A stretch of 64,000 bases of DNA from Nitrososphaerota archaeon (lineage in GTDB: Archaea; Thermoproteota; Nitrososphaeria; Nitrososphaerales; Gagatemarchaeaceae), in the NCBI GenBank assembly GCA_029785825.1, contig JAFLYY010000001.1, positions 1,147,374 through 1,211,373 of the forward strand, in the 5' to 3' direction. The position numbers and the translations under genes were made by a program. Shown here in pieces: positions 13,056 through 21,725 of this stretch. Position 1 is the stretch's first letter. Each line of letters opens with the position of its first letter. Below the pieces are notes generated by a model, which did not search any database, was not told where the DNA came from, and worked only from the letters and a program-made list of their open reading frames with translations.

Positions 13056-15392
13056 ATGAAATTTCTTTTCGTGACTGAGGAAAGTCTGTCCGCGGATCTT
13101 GCATGGCAGCTGAAGAAGGAAGGACACGAAGTGAAGATGTACTGCCACGGGCAGGGAGAGAAGGACGTAGGTCTGGGCTTCTTCGAAAAAGTCGACGAGT
13201 GGGACTCGCTGAAGGACTGGGCAGACGTGTTCGTATTCGATGACATAGGCTTCGGGAACAAAGCGGACCAGCTGCGCGCAGAGGGCAGGTTCGTAGTTGG
13301 CGGCACGCCGTACACGGACAAGCTTGAGCTCGACAGGGAGTTCGGCCAGTCGGAGTTGAACTCTGTCGGCGTTGACGTCCTGCCGAGCTGGAATTTCACG
13401 TCGTTCGATGACGCCATCGACTTCGTCAAGAAGAACCCGGACAGATACGTCCTGAAACCCAGCGGGAAGGCGCAGAGCGAAAAGGAACTCCTGTTCATCG
13501 GCCAGGAGCCGGACGGAAAGGACGTCCTGCAGGTGCTCGAGCACTACAAGGCGAACTGGTCCAAGAAGATCAAAGAGTTTCAGATGCAGAAGTTCGCCGA
13601 AGGTGTGGAGATAGCCGTGGGAGCCTTCTTTAACGGAAAGGAGTTCGTAATGCCTGTCTGCGTCAATTTTGAGCACAAACGTCTCTTTCCTGGCGAATTG
13701 GGGCCGAGCACGGGCGAGATGGGGACCGCCACGTTCTACACCAAGGACAGCCCCGTCTTCGAGCGGACACTGCAGAGAGCAAAGGAGAAGCTGGCCGCCA
13801 GCAAGTACGTCGGATACGTCGACATCAACTGCATCGCCAACTCGAAAGGCATCTGGCCCCTCGAATGGACCTGCTACGACGAGACGACGGAGATACTCAC
13901 GAAGTCCGGATGGAAGAAGTACTTCGAGGTCGAGATGGGAGACGAGACGCTGGCGATCGAGCCGAAGACGCGGGAGATGAGCTGGAAACGCATCACCGGG
14001 CTTCTGGTCAAAACATATCGGGGAGAGATGGTTCACTTGGGAGCCGCCGGCAAGGCACACTCCGGTCTCGACGCGCTGGTCACGCCAGACCACAACCTCT
14101 TGGTGAGCCGGTCCGGGAGGGTGGAGTTCGCGAAGGCCGGAGGGTTCCCAGCCTACGGCGCACGCGTGGTCAGAAGCGGGTCTTTCGCTGGGAAGCGCGT
14201 GAAGAGCATAGAGATCCCAGGCTACGTCGAACAGAATCAGGCGGGAAAGGACGGGAGGACGACGGAGACTCTCCATCAGCCTGTCCTAGTTCCGGCTGGG
14301 GCGTTCATGGGGCTGCTGGGGCTGTATCTGGCAGGAGGATCTGTGACGGGCGACCGTCGCATCGTCGACTTCTCTCAGAGCAAGGAGAGCCGCAGGCGAG
14401 ACGAGACAGAAATGATACTGAAGGCGACGGGACTGAGCTACACCTTCCAAGAGGACAGAGGCTTCCAGATCCCCTCGGCCCAGCTCGTCAGGTTCCTGGA
14501 CGAGTTGGGGCTCTCGGCTTTGAGCGCCGACGGAAGGTTCGTCCCAAGTCGGTTCAAGGACCTTGCACCTGAGCTGCTTAGCTCGCTTTGGCGCGGCTAT
14601 TCGCTCGGCGAGGGGGACAACCGCAGAGGCGCTCGGGGACAGAGCGTGGCCACCGCTTCGCGCAGGCTGGCCGACGACCTCCAAGAGATCATCATAAAGT
14701 GCGGGAGCATCGCCAACATCAGCGCAGGAGAACAGGAAGAGACAGTCTCCATCGGAGGGGGTCCCCGGAGCTGGGACCTGAACGGGCTCCCGGTCCGGAC
14801 TCGAAACATCGACTGCCCCCTGGACGATCGGACGGTCTCAAGGGAGGAGTACTCTGGCGTCGTATGGGACGTCGAAGTGGAGGACTGGCACACGATGCTA
14901 GTGAGAAGGAACGGCAGGCCCTACTTCGCCGGGAACTGTCGGTTCGGGTATCCCACGATAAGCATCCAGATGGAGGGGATTACAAGCGAGTGGGGCCAGT
15001 TTCTGTTCGACATAGCGCACGGGAACGACGCCCAGTTGAAAACGAAGAAGGGATACCAGGTGGGAGTCGTGGTGGCAATCCCGCCCTGGCCCTTCGAAGA
15101 CGAGAAGGCGTTCAAGAAGTACTCAGAGGGGGCGACGATACTCTTCAGGCGCCAGGCACATGACGGCGTGCACATAGGGGAGGTAAAGCAGGAGAACGGA
15201 GACTGGCGCATCGCCGGAAACTCCGGGTACGCGCTCGTGGTCACAGGGTCTGGGGCGACCATGGCAGACGCGATAGACAAAGCCTACCAGAACGTGAAGA
15301 ACGTCATGATCCCGAACATGTTCTACAGGAGCGACATCGGCCAGAGGTGGACCCACGACAGCGACATGCTCATCAGCTGGGGCTACATCTGA
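13056..15392 (+). CDS. PurD/GARS-like ATP-grasp protein with an intein
   Basis: The 778-aa precursor consists of a 423-aa extein split by a 355-aa intein (residues 273-627). The extein resembles phosphoribosylamine-glycine ligase: N-terminal nucleotide-binding-like half, ATP-grasp segment (RYVLKPSGKAQSEKEL), GPSTGEMGTATF (compare GPNTGGMG in PurD) and, after splicing, PLEWTCRFGYPTISIQ, matching the PurD motif LEFNxRFGDPE. Extein length equals that of PurD (~420-430), but the N-terminus and several motifs diverge. It may be a paralogue that ligates another amine and acid rather than the purine enzyme. No other purine genes are adjacent. Start ATG 13056. Confidence 0.85.
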   Translation: MKFLFVTEESLSADLAWQLKKEGHEVKMYCHGQGEKDVGLGFFEKVDEWDSLKDWADVFVFDDIGFGNKADQLRAEGRFVVGGTPYTDKLELDREFGQSELNSVGVDVLPSWNFTSFDDAIDFVKKNPDRYVLKPSGKAQSEKELLFIGQEPDGKDVLQVLEHYKANWSKKIKEFQMQKFAEGVEIAVGAFFNGKEFVMPVCVNFEHKRLFPGELGPSTGEMGTATFYTKDSPVFERTLQRAKEKLAASKYVGYVDINCIANSKGIWPLEWTCYDETTEILTKSGWKKYFEVEMGDETLAIEPKTREMSWKRITGLLVKTYRGEMVHLGAAGKAHSGLDALVTPDHNLLVSRSGRVEFAKAGGFPAYGARVVRSGSFAGKRVKSIEIPGYVEQNQAGKDGRTTETLHQPVLVPAGAFMGLLGLYLAGGSVTGDRRIVDFSQSKESRRRDETEMILKATGLSYTFQEDRGFQIPSAQLVRFLDELGLSALSADGRFVPSRFKDLAPELLSSLWRGYSLGEGDNRRGARGQSVATASRRLADDLQEIIIKCGSIANISAGEQEETVSIGGGPRSWDLNGLPVRTRNIDCPLDDRTVSREEYSGVVWDVEVEDWHTMLVRRNGRPYFAGNCRFGYPTISIQMEGITSEWGQFLFDIAHGNDAQLKTKKGYQVGVVVAIPPWPFEDEKAFKKYSEGATILFRRQAHDGVHIGEVKQENGDWRIAGNSGYALVVTGSGATMADAIDKAYQNVKNVMIPNMFYRSDIGQRWTHDSDMLISWGYI
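13872..14936 (+). other. Intein in the PurD-like protein, with a LAGLIDADG-like endonuclease domain
   Basis: 355 codons in frame. Block A starts with Cys1 (CYDETTEILTKSGWKKYFEV, residues 273 on). Block B has TPDH (T343, H346). The C-terminal splice region reads SGVVWDVEVEDWHTMLV and ends YFAGN before Cys+1 (codon 14937-14939), so the terminal Asn is kept and the penultimate residue is Gly instead of the usual His. The middle holds two DOD-like helices: LLGLYLAGG (420-428), in which the catalytic acid position is Gly, and LWRGYSLGEGD (511-521), in which Glu519 is kept. Splicing looks possible; DNA cleavage is probably lost or weakened. Confidence 0.9.
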
Positions 15393-15465
15393 GAGCGTGA
15401 GACACGGGCGCGCGTCCCCGATGCCTGGCAACCGCTCCCGATGCCAATGGGGTCAGAGGGTGCTT

Positions 15466-15873
15466 CTAGTCTTCGCGCTTCCCAGGCCAGGCCCACGGGT
15501 CTTTCCTGCTCCCCGACGCTAGGAAGTAGGCGGTGAGGCCGATGATAGCGACCTCGGCGATCGTCCCTATGACGATGGTGGCGGCGGCCACCAGGTCTCC
15601 GCCCTCTATCAGACGCAGATGCTCAGGCTGCGACCAGGTCACCAGGAGAGCTACGGCGGCGAGGACAAGCCCCAGGTAGTAGGACGCCCTTGGCCTTACG
15701 AAGGTCAGGGCGCTGTCCGCGACGAAAAGGACCCAGCCGAAAGCGACGGAGTCGAAGACGAAGGCAGGGAGGACCGGGTAGACCTCCACGAGGAACGGGA
15801 CCCCGAACAGGGTGGCGAAGAGTATCGAGACCTGGATGGCCCTCTGAATCGATGCCAACAGACCGCCCGACAC
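15466..15873 (-). CDS. Small four-helix membrane protein, unknown function
   Basis: A 135-aa (GTG 15873) or ~130-aa (TTG 15858) protein with four predicted membrane helices (VSILFATLFGVPFLV; LPAFVFDSVAFGWVLFVA; YLGLVLAAVALLVTW; AATIVIGTIAEVAIIGLTAYF) and a basic tail. A TATA-like box (GTTGAAATAA on the minus strand, ~15881-15890) is 28 nt before TTG 15858 but only 13 nt before GTG 15873, so TTG may be the real start. Divergent from the M1 aminopeptidase gene. Not recognised. Confidence 0.65.
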   Translation of the reverse strand: MSGGLLASIQRAIQVSILFATLFGVPFLVEVYPVLPAFVFDSVAFGWVLFVADSALTFVRPRASYYLGLVLAAVALLVTWSQPEHLRLIEGGDLVAAATIVIGTIAEVAIIGLTAYFLASGSRKDPWAWPGKRED

Positions 15874-15938
15874 CCGTACCTTATTTCAACTATGCCGCTC
15901 ACGAAACTCTTTTGAGCCCTGCGGCGGGCGGGCGAACT

Positions 15939-18431
15939 GTGGACACAGGGGTCCGAAAGACGTTCCACCTCCCTGAGTCGAGCGTTCACTACCCTCGCCC
16001 GCTCGAATACAGGACCAGGCACGTAAAGGTCGAGCTCGACGTCGACTTCCAGAAGAAGCGTATCACAGGCTCCGCGACCCTCGACATCGATCCGATCAGA
16101 GGGGAGCTCGGGCTCGCCCACTTCGACGCGGTAGGTCTCGAGATATCGAAGGTGTCGGTCGACGGCGCCCCCGCGGAGTACGAGCATGACGGCTCCATCC
16201 TCGCGGTGAGCATGCACCCGAAGGCAGGGAAGCGCTCGGTAAGGGTCGAGTACTCCGCTTCCCCCAAGATGGGGCTGTACTTCACCGGCCCCGACAAGGA
16301 GCACCCGGAGAAGGAGGTCCAGGCATGGACTCACTCCGAGACTGAAGAGGCGAGATTCTGGTTCCCCTGCCACGACCATCCGGCCGACAAGTCGAGCAGC
16401 GAGCTCGTCCTCACCGTGCCTTCCGAGTTCCGGGTGATTTCTAACGGGAAACTGCTTTCGACCAAGGTCGAAGGAGGGAGAGCCACTTTCCACTGGCTGG
16501 AGGAGATCCCCCATTCGTGCTATCTCACGTCTTTCGTCGCCGGGAAGTTCGGGGTGGTCACTCAGGAGGCCCGGGGAGTCAAGCTGAACTACAACTTCCC
16601 GGAGTCCAAGAGAGAGGACGTGCTCAGGTACTTCGGGGAGACCCCGAAGATACTGGAGGTCTTCGAAGACATCATCGGTGTGAAGTACCCGTACCTGAAG
16701 TACGACCAGACCACGGTCGAGGACTTCGTGGCCGGAGGCGAGGAGAACCTCAACGCGACGACCCTCGCCACAAACTACTACGCGGACGCCGCCTCGGAGG
16801 AGGACTTCTCGGCCACCTACGCGTCCCCCTACCAGCGGGCGGTGGACCTGGTCGCCCACGAGTTCGCCCACCAGTGGTTCGGAGACTACGTCACATGCGC
16901 CGACTGGCCCCACGCCTGGCTGAACGAGGGGTTCGCGTCATACTTCCAGGTGCTGTACCTGGAGAAGACGAGAGGGGTGGACGAGATGACGTGGGCCCTG
17001 GCCGCGAGGATGGAGCTCTACTTCGAGGAAGACGGGAAGGAATACAGGCGCCCGATCGTGGAGAGGGACTACATCCGGCCCGACGACATCTTCGACATGC
17101 ACCTCTACCCCAAGGGGGCCGCGAGGCTGCATGAGCTGAGGTTCCTGATGGGGGACGGCGCCTTCTTCGACGGCATATCGCTGTACCTGAGGTCGTTCGC
17201 CCTGTCCGGGGCCGACACCGACGACTTCCGGAAGGCGATGGAGAAGGCAAGCGGGCTGCAGCTCCAGGAGTTCTTCGAGCAGTCGTTCTACAAGGCAGGG
17301 CACCCCGAGTTCGAGGTGGGATACTCTTGGGACGAGGCTGGGAAGCTGGCGACGCTCAGGGTCAGACAGACCCAGAGGACCGAAGATGGGACCCCGGTGT
17401 TCAAGCTCCCCTGTGAGGTGGTATTCTACGTGGGGGGCGAGAGGAGGAGCTTCAGGGTCGGCCTGGACTCGGCCGACCAGACATTCACCTTCACCCTTCC
17501 CTCGAAGCCGGCCATCACGGAGTTCGACCCGAAGGGGTGGCTCCTCAAGAGGGTGAAGTTTGACAAGATGACCAACCTCCTCCTAAACCAACTGAAGGGC
17601 AGCCAGGACGCATCCAGCAGGGCGGAGGCAGCGAAGGAGCTCGGGAAGCTGAAGGACGGGGGGACGATAGAAGGGCTAGCGCAGGCGGCCGAGACGGAGC
17701 AGTTCTGGTACGTGAGGGCGTGCGCCCTGAAGGCCCTGGGGGGGATAGGGACGGACGGCGCGCTTCAGGCGGTCCTCCGGTCCGGGGCGCCGAAGGACAG
17801 GAAGGTGAGGAGGGCAGTGGCGGCGGCCCTCGGCTCGTTCAAGCAAGAGGAAGCGAGGAAGGCGCTGATGGAGATGTTGGAAGCGGACCCGAGCCCCTTC
17901 GTGAGGTGCGAAGCCGCCCTCGGACTCGCGAAGTCGTGGCCCGAAGGGGCCCTCCCGCACCTGAAGAAAGCGATGGTGGTGCACACGGTCAACGAGGTGC
18001 TGGGGGAGGCATCGGTGGAGGCCATGGGGAAGCTGAAGAGCCCTGAAGCCGATGCCGTGATCAGAGAGTCTCTGGCCTACGGTAAGCCGACCAGGGTGCG
18101 GGTCGGCGCGCTCAAGGCGATAGACGCGAGGGGGTTCGTCCTGGAAGCGGAGGTCCCGATACTCAGGGAGATGCTCAGGCACGACAAGGAGTACAGGGTC
18201 AGGCAGATTCTGGTGAGCCTGGTCCTCATGAACGTGCTTGACAAGAGGTTCCTTGACGACCTGAAGGAGGCTGGTCGGTCAGACCCTCAGCTCGGGATCA
18301 GGAGGAAGGCGCTGGATGTCTACCACAGGACTGCCGAAGCGGCGGAGACCTCAGGCGAGATCTCCAGGCTCAGGGCGGAAGTGGAGCAGCTCAGGGAACA
18401 GAACAGGAAGCAGGCCGCCTCCCCCGTCTAG
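15939..18431 (+). CDS. M1-family zinc aminopeptidase with HEAT-like C-terminus
   Basis: A ~830-aa cytosolic metallopeptidase. The N-terminal beta domain leads to the catalytic domain with the exopeptidase signature GGEENLNAT (usual form GAMEN or GGMEN; Glu replaces Met) and the zinc site HEFAHQW...NEGFA (two His plus distal Glu). After residue ~540 a helical repeat region of HEAT type follows (repeats such as EAAKELGKLKDGG, LKALGGIGTDGAL, RRAVAAALGSFK), as in large M1 proteins and TAF2. The last residues form a short coiled coil (ISRLRAEVEQLREQNRK). It releases N-terminal residues from peptides. Start GTG 15939 is chosen because it begins the conserved domain; the open frame extends ~80 codons further upstream over the divergent gene. 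Confidence 0.9.
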   Translation: MDTGVRKTFHLPESSVHYPRPLEYRTRHVKVELDVDFQKKRITGSATLDIDPIRGELGLAHFDAVGLEISKVSVDGAPAEYEHDGSILAVSMHPKAGKRSVRVEYSASPKMGLYFTGPDKEHPEKEVQAWTHSETEEARFWFPCHDHPADKSSSELVLTVPSEFRVISNGKLLSTKVEGGRATFHWLEEIPHSCYLTSFVAGKFGVVTQEARGVKLNYNFPESKREDVLRYFGETPKILEVFEDIIGVKYPYLKYDQTTVEDFVAGGEENLNATTLATNYYADAASEEDFSATYASPYQRAVDLVAHEFAHQWFGDYVTCADWPHAWLNEGFASYFQVLYLEKTRGVDEMTWALAARMELYFEEDGKEYRRPIVERDYIRPDDIFDMHLYPKGAARLHELRFLMGDGAFFDGISLYLRSFALSGADTDDFRKAMEKASGLQLQEFFEQSFYKAGHPEFEVGYSWDEAGKLATLRVRQTQRTEDGTPVFKLPCEVVFYVGGERRSFRVGLDSADQTFTFTLPSKPAITEFDPKGWLLKRVKFDKMTNLLLNQLKGSQDASSRAEAAKELGKLKDGGTIEGLAQAAETEQFWYVRACALKALGGIGTDGALQAVLRSGAPKDRKVRRAVAAALGSFKQEEARKALMEMLEADPSPFVRCEAALGLAKSWPEGALPHLKKAMVVHTVNEVLGEASVEAMGKLKSPEADAVIRESLAYGKPTRVRVGALKAIDARGFVLEAEVPILREMLRHDKEYRVRQILVSLVLMNVLDKRFLDDLKEAGRSDPQLGIRRKALDVYHRTAEAAETSGEISRLRAEVEQLREQNRKQAASPV

Positions 18432-18787
18432 GGGGCGTCCTTCCTGAAGCTGTCTCCCCCGGTCGAGGTGACCCTGGACTGCTTGGACGAGAGGAGCCGC
18501 TTCATCTTGGGCCCCATGACGTCGAAGACCTTGGCAATGTTGTACCCCGACTCTTCGAAGGCGTGCCTGTCACGGGGGGTGTAGATCTCCACGGAGACCT
18601 CGTAACGGGCGTGGGACTTCGACGGCTTCTTCGACTTCACCACCGCCCTGATCTCCTCGATGGACGGGTAGACCCTGCAGAGCTCGTCCGAGAGCCTCTC
18701 GAACTTCGCTCTCGCCTCGGCGGCCTCCGTTGGCTCCTCGGGGAGGCCGACTATGTAGTACGGCGCGTCATGCTTGGCTGAAGTCAT
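18428..18787 (-). CDS. Conserved hypothetical protein, 119 aa
   Basis: Soluble alpha/beta protein, Lys-rich, with a region VEIYTPRDRHAFEESGYN and then DVMGPKMKRLL that is loosely reminiscent of the ribosome-hibernation (HPF) fold; this is a weak impression only. It lies 6 bp downstream of the GMC oxidoreductase gene, so it is probably the last gene of the operon starting at 21637. Its end overlaps the convergent aminopeptidase gene by 4 bp. ATG start at 18787. Confidence 0.65.
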   Translation of the reverse strand: MTSAKHDAPYYIVGLPEEPTEAAEARAKFERLSDELCRVYPSIEEIRAVVKSKKPSKSHARYEVSVEIYTPRDRHAFEESGYNIAKVFDVMGPKMKRLLSSKQSRVTSTGGDSFRKDAP

Positions 18788-18793
18788 TCTGGG

Positions 18794-20824
18794 TCATCGG
18801 CGTCCACCCAGGGAGCGCTTTATGGATTCTGCGGTCCTCAGGGCCATGGCCATGATCGAGATCATGGGATTGACCGCGGGGGTGGTGGGGAAGACGCACG
18901 AGTCTCCCACGAAGAGGTTCTTCACGGAGTGGAGCTCCCCAGACGGGGACGTCGGCCCCAGAGACGGATTAGAGCTCATCCTGCACGACCCCATCAGATG
19001 GGCGCTGTAGAGCATCATCCTGTTGGGCCGGACCCCTTGCCTTCGCAGGGCCGCGGAGAACGAGTCCAGGTCGGAAGGACCGACCTTGGACGTCCCGTCT
19101 CCAGCGAAGACCTCCGAGTTGTGGGTCGTCCAGATCCCGACGGCGCCGGCCGCAGAGAGTATGCGGGCCGTCTCCTCCATCCCCCTCACCAGGGTGTCCT
19201 TGTCGGCCCTCTCCATGTCGTAGGTCACCTTGGCGTAACCGTCCCTGCCGACCTCGACCCTCCCTGAACTCCTCTCCCTCAGGAGCACTATGGCAGAGGA
19301 GGAGCGGGCGTAATACCTCTGCATGAACTCCTTGTGGCGGCGCCCGTTTATCCAGGGGATTGACATCGCGAAAAGACCCGGGTGGGCGGGAGCGGCCTCG
19401 ACCCAGAACCCGTGGTAGGTCCCGTCCAGGTCGATGAACTTCCAGACGGCGACCGTCTGCGGGGGGCCTTTCCAGGGGTCGACCGGGTCTTCGAACACCC
19501 CACCGACCGCGACCGTGGGGTCGAGCCTCAGGTAGGCCCCGACGTTCCTGTCATTCACGCCTGACCTCAGGAGCAGGGCCGGTGTCTCGATCCCCCCGCA
19601 GGCGGCCACCACCGCCCTGGCGGATATGTCGAGCCTGAACTCTCTCCCCCCTGACCTGCAGGTGGCCACCGCTCCCTTGGCGGCCCCTCCTTCGATGACC
19701 ACCCTCTCGACCCTGGCGTCGAAGACGAACCTCGCCCCCTTCGACTGGGCTGACGGAAGATAGGTCAGCGCCGTCGACTGCTTCGCCGCGTAGATGCACC
19801 CGTAGGTGCAGAAGTCGCACCTCTGCCTGCACCCTACGGCGTTACGCTCGATGACGTGGTAGTCTGTCCCGTCCTTGTATCCGAGGGCCTTGCACCCGTC
19901 GCGAAGGACCCCGTTGTTCCTGTTGAGCTGGCTTTCGGAGGCGCTGACATTGATCCCCTTCCAGACGGAGTCGAGCATGGACGCGAAGCCGGGGCCAGCG
20001 ACCCCGTCGATCCCGAACTCGCTCTCCCACTCGGAGAGGACCCGGAGAGGGGGCTTCAGGCAGGTGTTCCAGTTCACCGTCGTCCCCCCGCCCGCTCCCC
20101 TTCCGGCGAGGAGGACGAAGGAGAGATCCGTGGTGGCTGCGGTCCCGCTCTGCTGGAAGAGCTTCTGCATCATCCTCATCTCGTCCTGTCTGAACGTCTC
20201 CGAGGTCTCGTACGGCCCCTGCTCGACCACTATCACGCTGTATCCTGCTGAAGCGAGCGAATCCGCGATGACGCTCCCACCCGCGCCTGAACCCGCGACC
20301 ACCACGTCGCAGGTCAGCTTCGTGTCCTGTTCCACCCTGATGGGCATCAGCCTGAGATGTTCGGGGGTCGGGACGGGGGCGTCGTGCGACGGGCCGGGGT
20401 ACCCGATCGCCTCCCAGTTGGGGTTGAGCCCGTCTGGGCCGGCCGACGCGTATGCTAGGAAGAGAGCCAGCCTCTTGATCGCCTGGAACGCGGTCCGCTT
20501 CAGGGGGAGAGCGCTGTCCCTCCACGACTCGAGGTACGACTCCCTGGCTTCGGGGGAGAGCGAAGAGAACCTGGAGGGACGGCCGCTGAGGAGCAGGTTG
20601 TAGACGGGGCTCTCGACGACGGAGAGCACCCTACGGAAATCCCTGGCGTTCCCAGGCTGCATGGAGGTCTCCGCCGCCTCCGCGAGGAGCGAGTCGACGG
20701 ACATGTCAGACGCTCCCCGCCCGAGGAGGCCTGACTCCCCGGGGATCGCTGGAAAGAGGGTGTCGCAGAGGGCCCTGAGGGCGCCCCTCTCGGAGGCGGT
20801 GAACTCCAACGGCACCGCCTCCAT
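18794..20824 (-). CDS. GMC-family oxidoreductase, long-chain alcohol oxidase-like
   Basis: A 676-aa FAD enzyme. Residues ~1-160 form a helical extension like that of fatty-alcohol oxidases. The FAD-binding core begins with VVVAGSGAGGSVIADSL, and EQGPYE provides the ribose-binding acid. GAGGGTTVNWNTCLKPP is the GMC motif. The C-terminal region has SAHLMGSCRMSSNP and NLFVGDSCVFPTTPAVNPM, typical of the family. A Cys-rich stretch RQRCDFCTYGCIYAAKQS is present, as in alcohol oxidases of the FAO type. It likely oxidises a long-chain alcohol or another hydrophobic hydroxyl compound and would feed the acyl-CoA ligases elsewhere in the window. It sits 17 bp after the HAD gene in one operon. Confidence 0.88.
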   Translation of the reverse strand: MEAVPLEFTASERGALRALCDTLFPAIPGESGLLGRGASDMSVDSLLAEAAETSMQPGNARDFRRVLSVVESPVYNLLLSGRPSRFSSLSPEARESYLESWRDSALPLKRTAFQAIKRLALFLAYASAGPDGLNPNWEAIGYPGPSHDAPVPTPEHLRLMPIRVEQDTKLTCDVVVAGSGAGGSVIADSLASAGYSVIVVEQGPYETSETFRQDEMRMMQKLFQQSGTAATTDLSFVLLAGRGAGGGTTVNWNTCLKPPLRVLSEWESEFGIDGVAGPGFASMLDSVWKGINVSASESQLNRNNGVLRDGCKALGYKDGTDYHVIERNAVGCRQRCDFCTYGCIYAAKQSTALTYLPSAQSKGARFVFDARVERVVIEGGAAKGAVATCRSGGREFRLDISARAVVAACGGIETPALLLRSGVNDRNVGAYLRLDPTVAVGGVFEDPVDPWKGPPQTVAVWKFIDLDGTYHGFWVEAAPAHPGLFAMSIPWINGRRHKEFMQRYYARSSSAIVLLRERSSGRVEVGRDGYAKVTYDMERADKDTLVRGMEETARILSAAGAVGIWTTHNSEVFAGDGTSKVGPSDLDSFSAALRRQGVRPNRMMLYSAHLMGSCRMSSNPSLGPTSPSGELHSVKNLFVGDSCVFPTTPAVNPMISIMAMALRTAESIKRSLGGRR

Positions 20825-20841
20825 CCTGGCTCCTTTTCTGT

Positions 20842-21501
20842 TTAGACCCCTAGGACCACCGGGACGTCGGCTACGGAAGCCACCACGAGGTCGGCACCCT
20901 CGCTCCTGAGCCTCTCGGCGGAGTAGCTCCCTGTGGCCACCGCGACCATCTTCACGCCGGCCCCTCTGGCGGCCGCGATGTCATAGGGGCTGTCCCCCAC
21001 ATAGTAGACGGACTCCACCGTCGGGCCGAATCTCGACGCTGCCATGGCGAGCCCCCCGGGGTTAGGCTTCATCACTATGGTCTCGTCCCTGGTGAGGACG
21101 AACTCGAAGAGGTCCGTCAGCCCGGCCCGCCTGAGGGACACAGAAGCTGCGTTCCGTCCGCTGTTGGTAAGGACGGCGATCCTCACCCCTCTCGACTTCA
21201 GGCGCTCGAGGGCTCCCCTGACCCCCGCGATGGGCGCCGTGGTAGAGGCGCTCACCGCCTCGAATCTGTCGAGGAGGTCGAACGCGGCCGTCCTGAGGCC
21301 TTCGTAGCGCCCCTGCTCGTCGGTCGACGTCTGCGAGCGCGCGGCGTCGAGAATCGTCTGCGTCGGGGTCTTGAGGTCGATCCCGGCCGGATCGTACCCC
21401 CTCCTGGCCAGCTCTTCTATGAGCGCCTGCCTGGTCCCCTTCATGTCGAACTGGAACGTGACGAGGGTGCCATCGACGTCGAAGATGGCTGCGACTGTCA
21501 T
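20842..21501 (-). CDS. HAD-superfamily phosphatase, phosphoglycolate phosphatase-like
   Basis: A 219-aa HAD subfamily IA protein. Motif I is FDVDGTLV (both Asp present), a helical cap follows, motif II is AVLTNSG, the motif III Lys lies in VMKPNP, and motif IV is YVGDSPYDIAAA. Similar to Gph/phosphoglycolate phosphatases, but the substrate cannot be set from sequence. It starts 7 bp after the 42-aa membrane peptide gene and is followed by the GMC oxidoreductase gene, so it is the second gene of that operon. Confidence 0.88.
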   Translation of the reverse strand: MTVAAIFDVDGTLVTFQFDMKGTRQALIEELARRGYDPAGIDLKTPTQTILDAARSQTSTDEQGRYEGLRTAAFDLLDRFEAVSASTTAPIAGVRGALERLKSRGVRIAVLTNSGRNAASVSLRRAGLTDLFEFVLTRDETIVMKPNPGGLAMAASRFGPTVESVYYVGDSPYDIAAARGAGVKMVAVATGSYSAERLRSEGADLVVASVADVPVVLGV

Positions 21502-21508
21502 GTTAGCA

Positions 21509-21637
21509 CTAGATCTTTCTTTTCGAGAAGAGGATGAGGATGGCGACCCCGACGAGGCCTATTGCGACGACGAGCACCGCGATGGCGCCTAGTGTGTCGG
21601 AGTCTGAGCCCGCCTGGAGAAGCGGCAGGAGGAGCAC
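21509..21637 (-). CDS. Single-span membrane peptide, 42 aa
   Basis: A short gene with GTG start at 21637 and TAG stop at 21509-21511. The product has a short N-terminal part (MLLLPLLQAGSDSDTLG), one strong membrane helix (AIAVLVVAIGLVGVAILILF) and a basic end SKRKI. The GTG is exactly 27 nt downstream of a TATA-like box (GGATAAATACG on the minus strand), fitting leaderless transcription. It ends 7 bp before the ATG of the HAD phosphatase and so leads a four-gene operon. A membrane anchor or regulatory microprotein is possible; no homologue is known to me. Confidence 0.65.
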   Translation of the reverse strand: MLLLPLLQAGSDSDTLGAIAVLVVAIGLVGVAILILFSKRKI

Positions 21638-21660
21638 GGTCTCCTCCGAGACCGCGTTCG

Positions 21661-21703
21661 TATTTATCCGTTCCCGGGCCCGAGGCGGTCGAACCGTTAA
21701 GTA
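21661..21703. promoter_or_regulatory. Back-to-back promoters of the HAD/GMC operon and the RNase J-like gene
   Basis: The minus-strand box GGATAAATA (21661-21669) lies 27 nt before GTG 21637. The plus-strand box CCGTTAAGTA (21694-21703) lies 27 nt before GTG 21726. The two boxes are only ~35 bp apart. Confidence 0.7.
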
Positions 21704-21725
21704 GGTTGCACCAGGTCTCCCTCAC

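Noticed and set aside
13026-14276. 416-codon open frame on the minus strand under the PurD-like gene
   Set aside because: It is the antisense of clear extein and intein motifs; the translation is low-complexity and matches nothing.
15705-16913. 402-codon minus-strand open frame opposite the M1 aminopeptidase
   Set aside because: Shadow of conserved peptidase motifs, including the zinc-site region.
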